Origin: VAZQ01 sp963841105 | Lineage (GTDB): Bacteria; Pseudomonadota; Alphaproteobacteria; Rhizobiales; Xanthobacteraceae | Direction of reading: 5' to 3' | Length of the DNA stretch: 64,000 nucleotides | Assembly: GCA_963841105.1 (NCBI GenBank) | Contig: CAWJCB010000028.1 | Location: 310,001 to 374,000 of the forward strand | In this document: positions 60,397 to 64,000 of the stretch, piece by piece | Position numbering within the stretch: the stretch's first letter is position 1 | How the letters are laid out: the number at the start of each line of letters is the position of its first letter | The notes under the pieces: model-generated | What the model was told of the DNA's origin: nothing | Seen by the model: the letters and a program-made list of their open reading frames with translations, nothing else | The model's database searches: none | Position numbers and translations under genes: made by a program

Positions 60397-61245
60397 ATGA
60401 TGAGCAAGGCGTGCACGCTTTTCTTCTTTTCGCTCGCATTGGGAGCCGGATCGGTTGCGTTGGCCCAGCAAACCGCTGTGCAGCCCGTCCAGCTCAAATT
60501 CAGCCGCATCGTGGACCTGACATTGCCGATCGAGAGCAACATGGCAGGGATTCCCGGAATCAAGACCTATTCCGACAATCCTTCGCGCGTCGATGTCATT
60601 GCAGCGATCACGGAGGCGCAGAAAGAATTGCTGCGAAGCGAAGGCATGACGCTCAGCAACAATCTGGCCGTGAACGGCCGCTCGATGATATCGGTGGTCT
60701 CTATTCTGGTGCACAACGGCACCCATATCGACGCCCCTCGCCACATGATCGAAAGAGGCGCTCCCGTCGATGAGATCCCACTGGCGCAGGTCGCAAAAGA
60801 GGCGGTGCTGATCAACCTGCCGCACAAGGGGCCGAATTCATCAATTTCCGCCAAGGAGATTCTGGAAACTGGCGTGGAGCTCGGACCAAACCGCATTCCC
60901 GTCATCAATACGGGCTGGACTGAAAAGACCTGGGGCAAGCCGGAATTCTGGACGCAGATGCCCTACCTGGAAGCAGGCGTGGGGGAGCTGATGGCGAGCA
61001 AGGGCGTGAGCGCCGTGGCAATGGACGTTTTTCCGGAAAAGCCGCTCTGGCGAGGCGTGAAGCTTGATCCCGGCGAGGTCTGGATCGCAAATCACCTTGC
61101 CTTGCTCGGGAAGGGCATTCCGCTGATTCAGTTCGTGACAAATCTTTCGCAAATAGGCGCAGGCAAGTTCGCCCTGATTGCCCTTCCCCTGCGGATAAAA
61201 GGCGCAGATGCAAGTCCGGCGCGTGTGGTCGCTCTCGTGGAATGA
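60397..61245 (+). CDS. exported cyclase-family (kynurenine-formamidase-like) hydrolase
   Basis: The 282-residue protein has a signal peptide (ACTLFFFSLALGAGSVALAQ) and the cyclase-family metal motif HNGTHIDAPRHM (H106, H110, D112, H116). The core also has LSNNLAVNG and FPEKPLWRGVKLDPG. Members hydrolyse amides or cyclise substrates with Zn or Mn. GGGAGA lies well placed before the start (MMSK; the second Met is an alternative). It faces the RidA gene across a 176-bp divergent gap and is convergent to the second Bug gene. Confidence 0.87.
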   Translation: MMSKACTLFFFSLALGAGSVALAQQTAVQPVQLKFSRIVDLTLPIESNMAGIPGIKTYSDNPSRVDVIAAITEAQKELLRSEGMTLSNNLAVNGRSMISVVSILVHNGTHIDAPRHMIERGAPVDEIPLAQVAKEAVLINLPHKGPNSSISAKEILETGVELGPNRIPVINTGWTEKTWGKPEFWTQMPYLEAGVGELMASKGVSAVAMDVFPEKPLWRGVKLDPGEVWIANHLALLGKGIPLIQFVTNLSQIGAGKFALIALPLRIKGADASPARVVALVE

Positions 61246-61260
61246 ACCGGATGCCGGGCG

Positions 61261-62247
61261 CTATTCGATGCCCGCCACGCCGGCCTGCCGCACGATCTTG
61301 CCCCAGGTCCCGATCTCGCTTTCAACGAAGCGCGCGAGCTCATCGGGTGGTGTCGGCTCGCCCGGAATGAGGCCCATTTCCATGAGTTTCTTTTGCCCGT
61401 CGGGGCTCGCGACGTAGTGCGCGAGCTCGCTGTGCAGATGCTCAAGAATCGGACGCGGCGTGCCGGCGGGCGCTGAAAGCATCTGCCAGGGCGCCGAATT
61501 GTAGCCGGGAACAGTCTCCGCGATGGGTGGGATGTTGGCGGCAACCGTCATGCGCTTGCGCGTGGTGACCCCCAGCGCGCGCACCTTCCCCGTCATGATC
61601 AGCGGCAGCGCCGGCGGCGCATCGCTGAACAGCACCTGAATATGTCCGCCGATCAGGTCATTGAGCGCCGGCACGGTCCCCTTGTAGGGCACATGCGTCA
61701 TCTGCACCCCGGCGAGGCTCTTGAACAGCTCGCCGTAGAGATGGTGCGAGGCGCCCACCCCGCCGGATCCGAAGCTGATCTGGCCCGGCCGCTCCTTCGC
61801 ATATGTGATGAGCTCGGCGACATTGCGCACGGGCAGCGATGGATTGACAAGCAGGATGAAGGGCAGGTGAGCCAGCATCGCGATCGGGGTGAAATCCTTG
61901 ACGGGATCGTACGTGAGCTTCTTGTAGAGCGTCGGATTGATGGCCAGTCCCGAGCTGGTCGCCATCACAAGCGTGTATCCATCGGGCACGGCCTTAGCGG
62001 CCGCGCTCAAGCCGATCTGCTGGCCGGCGCCGGGCCGGTTCTCGACGACGAACGGTTTCCCGAGCCGCTGCTCCAATGTCTGCGCGGATAAGCGTCCGAG
62101 AATGTCGGTCGTCCCGGCAGGCGTGAACGGAACGATGATGGTGACGGTCCTCGACGGATAGTCCTGCGCGCGTGCGGCGAACGTCCACGCGGCGGCCGCG
62201 CCGCCGAGGAGCGCAACAAACTGGCGTCGTCCTGCTTGCGCCCGCAT
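61261..62247 (-). CDS. Bug/TctC-family tripartite tricarboxylate binding protein (2)
   Basis: The 328-residue exported protein has a signal peptide (GRRQFVALLGGAAAAWT, ending ARAQ) and the Bug motifs YPSRTVTIIVPFTPAGTTD, VENRPGAGQQIGLSAAAKAV and HHLYGELFKSLAGVQMTHVP. It is only distantly similar to the first Bug protein (about 58.6-59.6 kb), so they probably bind different acids. Confidence 0.92.
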   Translation of the reverse strand: MRAQAGRRQFVALLGGAAAAWTFAARAQDYPSRTVTIIVPFTPAGTTDILGRLSAQTLEQRLGKPFVVENRPGAGQQIGLSAAAKAVPDGYTLVMATSSGLAINPTLYKKLTYDPVKDFTPIAMLAHLPFILLVNPSLPVRNVAELITYAKERPGQISFGSGGVGASHHLYGELFKSLAGVQMTHVPYKGTVPALNDLIGGHIQVLFSDAPPALPLIMTGKVRALGVTTRKRMTVAANIPPIAETVPGYNSAPWQMLSAPAGTPRPILEHLHSELAHYVASPDGQKKLMEMGLIPGEPTPPDELARFVESEIGTWGKIVRQAGVAGIE

Positions 62248-62259
62248 CTGCCTCCAGCA

Positions 62260-62709
62260 TCAGTTTGCGCAGGAGCGCACGTAGGCATCACGGCCCACGG
62301 GATTGTTTCCCACCCCCGCGTTGAATGAAAAAGACTGATTACATTGGGTGACGCGGTCGCTGAAGCTGTTGATGGGCGGAGGGTTGTACGGAAGCACCCG
62401 CGGCTGCGATGGCGGCGTGAGCTGCGGAGGAGATGGCACTGATGGTGGGACGTACGTAGCGCTGCCACGCGGAACATTGGTCGGACGTTCCGCCTGTCCT
62501 TTCGGGCGATCGTTCTCCCGCAGCCGTGTCCTTGGCAATTGCAGACCCTTCATGATGATCGGCGTCCCACTCTCATCCTTCATTATGCTTGGGACAGAGA
62601 GCTGGTCAGAGCGGATTTTCTTGGAACGCGCGAATGCGGTCTCAGCCGGGCCAGCGCAGAGAACCATGACCAGGCAAAGAGCGAAAGCTGTGGATGGCCG
62701 CGGCATCAT
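62260..62709 (-). CDS. exported proline-rich protein of unknown function
   Basis: The 149-residue protein has a signal peptide (PSTAFALCLVMVLCAGPAE), a Pro/Ser-rich central region (about 80-115) and a short conserved-looking C-terminus with two cysteines (VTQCNQSFSFNAGVGN ending VRSCAN). A similar end is seen in several small secreted rhizobial proteins I have met, but no function is known. It starts close to the esterase gene. Confidence 0.6.
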   Translation of the reverse strand: MMPRPSTAFALCLVMVLCAGPAETAFARSKKIRSDQLSVPSIMKDESGTPIIMKGLQLPRTRLRENDRPKGQAERPTNVPRGSATYVPPSVPSPPQLTPPSQPRVLPYNPPPINSFSDRVTQCNQSFSFNAGVGNNPVGRDAYVRSCAN

Positions 62710-62763
62710 GCACTCAACATAGGCATTCGCGAGTGGCGCCGCGAGTCACGATCGTGAGCCGCG

Positions 62764-63441
62764 TCAGCGAGCGGCGGCGGCCCAGCGGCGGGCCAGAAAC
62801 TCTCCGCCATGCCGCAGTCCTTCCTGGTCGATACCATGGCCGATTCCATGCGACAGATGCCATTCCACCGGAACGCCGAGCGTGCCGAGCCCGTTCGCCG
62901 CGATGAAAAGCGCTTGCGCCGGAATGAGGTCGTCTTGATCGCCATGAATCAGCAGCACAGGAGGGCGCGAGCGTATCTCTCCGGCAAGCTTCTCGGGTTT
63001 TCCCTCGGCCGGCAGCGCCAGCAGGCCGGAATAACCGACAATGGCAAACGGCGCGGTTGCGCGTCGAAGCCCCACGTGCAGCGCCATCATGGTGCCCTGG
63101 CTGAATCCGACGAGCGCGAGCGCCGTGGCGGGGAGATTGCGCCGCTTGAGCTCGGCGTCGAGGAAGCTTCCAAGCACCGGCGCCGCCTTGTTGCAGCCGA
63201 GCCACCGCTCGTTGGGGTCGCGGAAAGTCAGCGGGAACCATTGCCGTCCGATCGGAGCTTGTCCGCAGGGCTCCGGCGCATGCGGCGACGCGAACGCGGC
63301 CTGCGGAACGAGCCCCTGCCAGGCGCGGCCAATCTCAATGAGATCCTTGCCGTCCGCCCCGTAGCCGTGAAGGAATACCACCAACGCGCGCGCGGGACCC
63401 GATCGCGGCTCAAGCCGCGGTCCGTCGAGCTCAGCAGGCAT
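62764..63441 (-). CDS. phospholipase/carboxylesterase family protein
   Basis: The 225-residue alpha/beta hydrolase has the oxyanion start VVFLHGYGADG, the nucleophile S114 in LVGFSQGTMMALH, the acid in LLIHGDQDDLIPA and the His in WHLSHGIGHGID. It belongs to the YpfH/carboxylesterase-2 group, which hydrolyses short esters or acyl-proteins. It overlaps the AlkA-type gene by one base, so the two may be co-transcribed. Confidence 0.9.
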   Translation of the reverse strand: MPAELDGPRLEPRSGPARALVVFLHGYGADGKDLIEIGRAWQGLVPQAAFASPHAPEPCGQAPIGRQWFPLTFRDPNERWLGCNKAAPVLGSFLDAELKRRNLPATALALVGFSQGTMMALHVGLRRATAPFAIVGYSGLLALPAEGKPEKLAGEIRSRPPVLLIHGDQDDLIPAQALFIAANGLGTLGVPVEWHLSHGIGHGIDQEGLRHGGEFLARRWAAAAR

Positions 63442-64000
63442 CAGGGGCTCCGTCGCTTGGGGGCTTGAGTTGGGGCTTTACTTGGGGCTGGAAGCGGCGC
63501 GCCGTTACGGCGTTTGACTGCCCTATAATAATGCCACAACAGATGCGCCGCCACGCCGCGCCACGGCCGCCACGTTTCGGCAAGCTTTGTCATCTCCTTT
63601 GCCAGCGGCCGGCGCTTGAGCCCAAACGCCAGCCGCGCCGCCTCTTGCAGTGCGAGATCGCCCGCCGGCCAGGCGTCGGCGTGACCGAGACAGAACAGAA
63701 GATAAATGTCGGCAGTCCATGGCCCAACCCCATGCAACCTTGTGAGCCTTGCATGCGCCTCGTCTGCTTCCATCCCGGCAAGTGCGTCGAGATCAATCGC
63801 GCCCTCGGCCAGCGCCCGGCCGATCGCTTTGACGGTCGCGATCTTCGACCTGGAAAGTCCTGTCCGCGCCAGCCTTTCAGCACGCGCCCGTCGCAGCGCC
63901 TCGTGGTGAAAAGGATCGAACGCCGCTGCGAGGCGCCCCCAGATCGCCGCCGCGCTTGCGGTTGAAAGTTGTTGTGCGCAGACGATAGCGCATAGCCCGG
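63441..64000 (-). CDS. DNA-3-methyladenine glycosylase II type (HhH-GPD), 3' part
   Basis: The open frame continues off the right edge, so only the C-terminal ~186 residues are here. The family core is present: QQLSTASAAAIWGRL, LSRSKIATVKAIGRAL, the helix-hairpin-helix LHGVGPWTADIYLLFCLG and the catalytic Asp in WPAGDLAL. It removes alkylated bases (3-methyladenine and related) to start base-excision repair. The basic C-terminal tail (about 20 residues) is not part of the fold. The start codon is outside the window. Confidence 0.9.
   Translation of the reverse strand, partial: GLCAIVCAQQLSTASAAAIWGRLAAAFDPFHHEALRRARAERLARTGLSRSKIATVKAIGRALAEGAIDLDALAGMEADEAHARLTRLHGVGPWTADIYLLFCLGHADAWPAGDLALQEAARLAFGLKRRPLAKEMTKLAETWRPWRGVAAHLLWHYYRAVKRRNGAPLPAPSKAPTQAPKRRSP

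Overview
The window looks like a chromosome segment of an alphaproteobacterium of the order Hyphomicrobiales (Rhizobiales), closest in gene content to the Bradyrhizobium/Rhodopseudomonas/Xanthobacteraceae side. The grounds are the high-GC sequence, the irr-fabA-fabB-fabI block next to a D-glycerate-dehydrogenase-like gene and an SH3-domain gene, an Irr with an N-terminal GCPWHD haem motif, and a long housekeeping backbone in the order I recall for that group. I made no database comparison.

Region 1 (1-31 kb) is conserved core. On the plus strand lie an SH3 protein, fabA, fabB, fabI and a membrane adenylate/guanylate cyclase; irr is divergent from fabA. Then, almost entirely on the minus strand and transcribed from right to left: trpS, uspA, nfuA, tsaB, rimI, fur/mur, miaB, phoH, ybeY, corC, lnt, a PhrR-like HTH regulator, metK, trmB, then rimP, nusA, ylxR, infB, rbfA, truB, rpsO and pnp. 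Only a DUF2336 gene interrupts this on the plus strand. These genes cover tRNA and ribosome maturation, translation initiation, RNA decay, SAM supply, lipoprotein maturation and iron-responsive control. Several conserved genes (fabI, the cyclase, metK, the HTH gene and nusA twice) carry single-base frame breaks. Each is explained by a homopolymer run one base too long, so I read them as likely sequence errors and annotate the restored genes.

Region 2 (31-64 kb) is accessory and metabolic. It holds a secreted M20 peptidase, a group II intron relic with almost its whole reverse-transcriptase ORF deleted, an orphan ABC substrate-binding protein, a PfkB adenosine/sugar kinase, a DMT exporter and an HpaB-type flavin monooxygenase. 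Next come a zinc-ribbon metallopeptidase, an NAD-dependent epimerase and a double-domain GNAT. A compact catabolic locus follows (41.8-48.7 kb): an NMT1/THI5-type ABC importer, a DapA-like lyase, a Gfo/Idh/MocA dehydrogenase, a DUF993 protein and an AP-endonuclease-2-type TIM barrel, nearly all with overlapping start and stop codons. After it are a complete TRAP transporter (DctPQM), a Zn-amidohydrolase, an exported metallo-beta-lactamase-fold enzyme, an MFS carrier, an exported alpha/beta-hydrolase-like protein, a glutathione S-transferase, two Bug/TTT binding proteins flanking an exported RidA and an exported cyclase-family hydrolase, a carboxylesterase and the 3' part of an AlkA-type glycosylase.

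A family of REP-like paired hairpins occurs at 6.1, 38.4, 41.6, 48.7 and 51.6 kb, mostly between convergent genes, with related palindrome clusters at 35.7 and 54.5 kb. I found no tRNA, rRNA, CRISPR array, prophage or intact insertion sequence.
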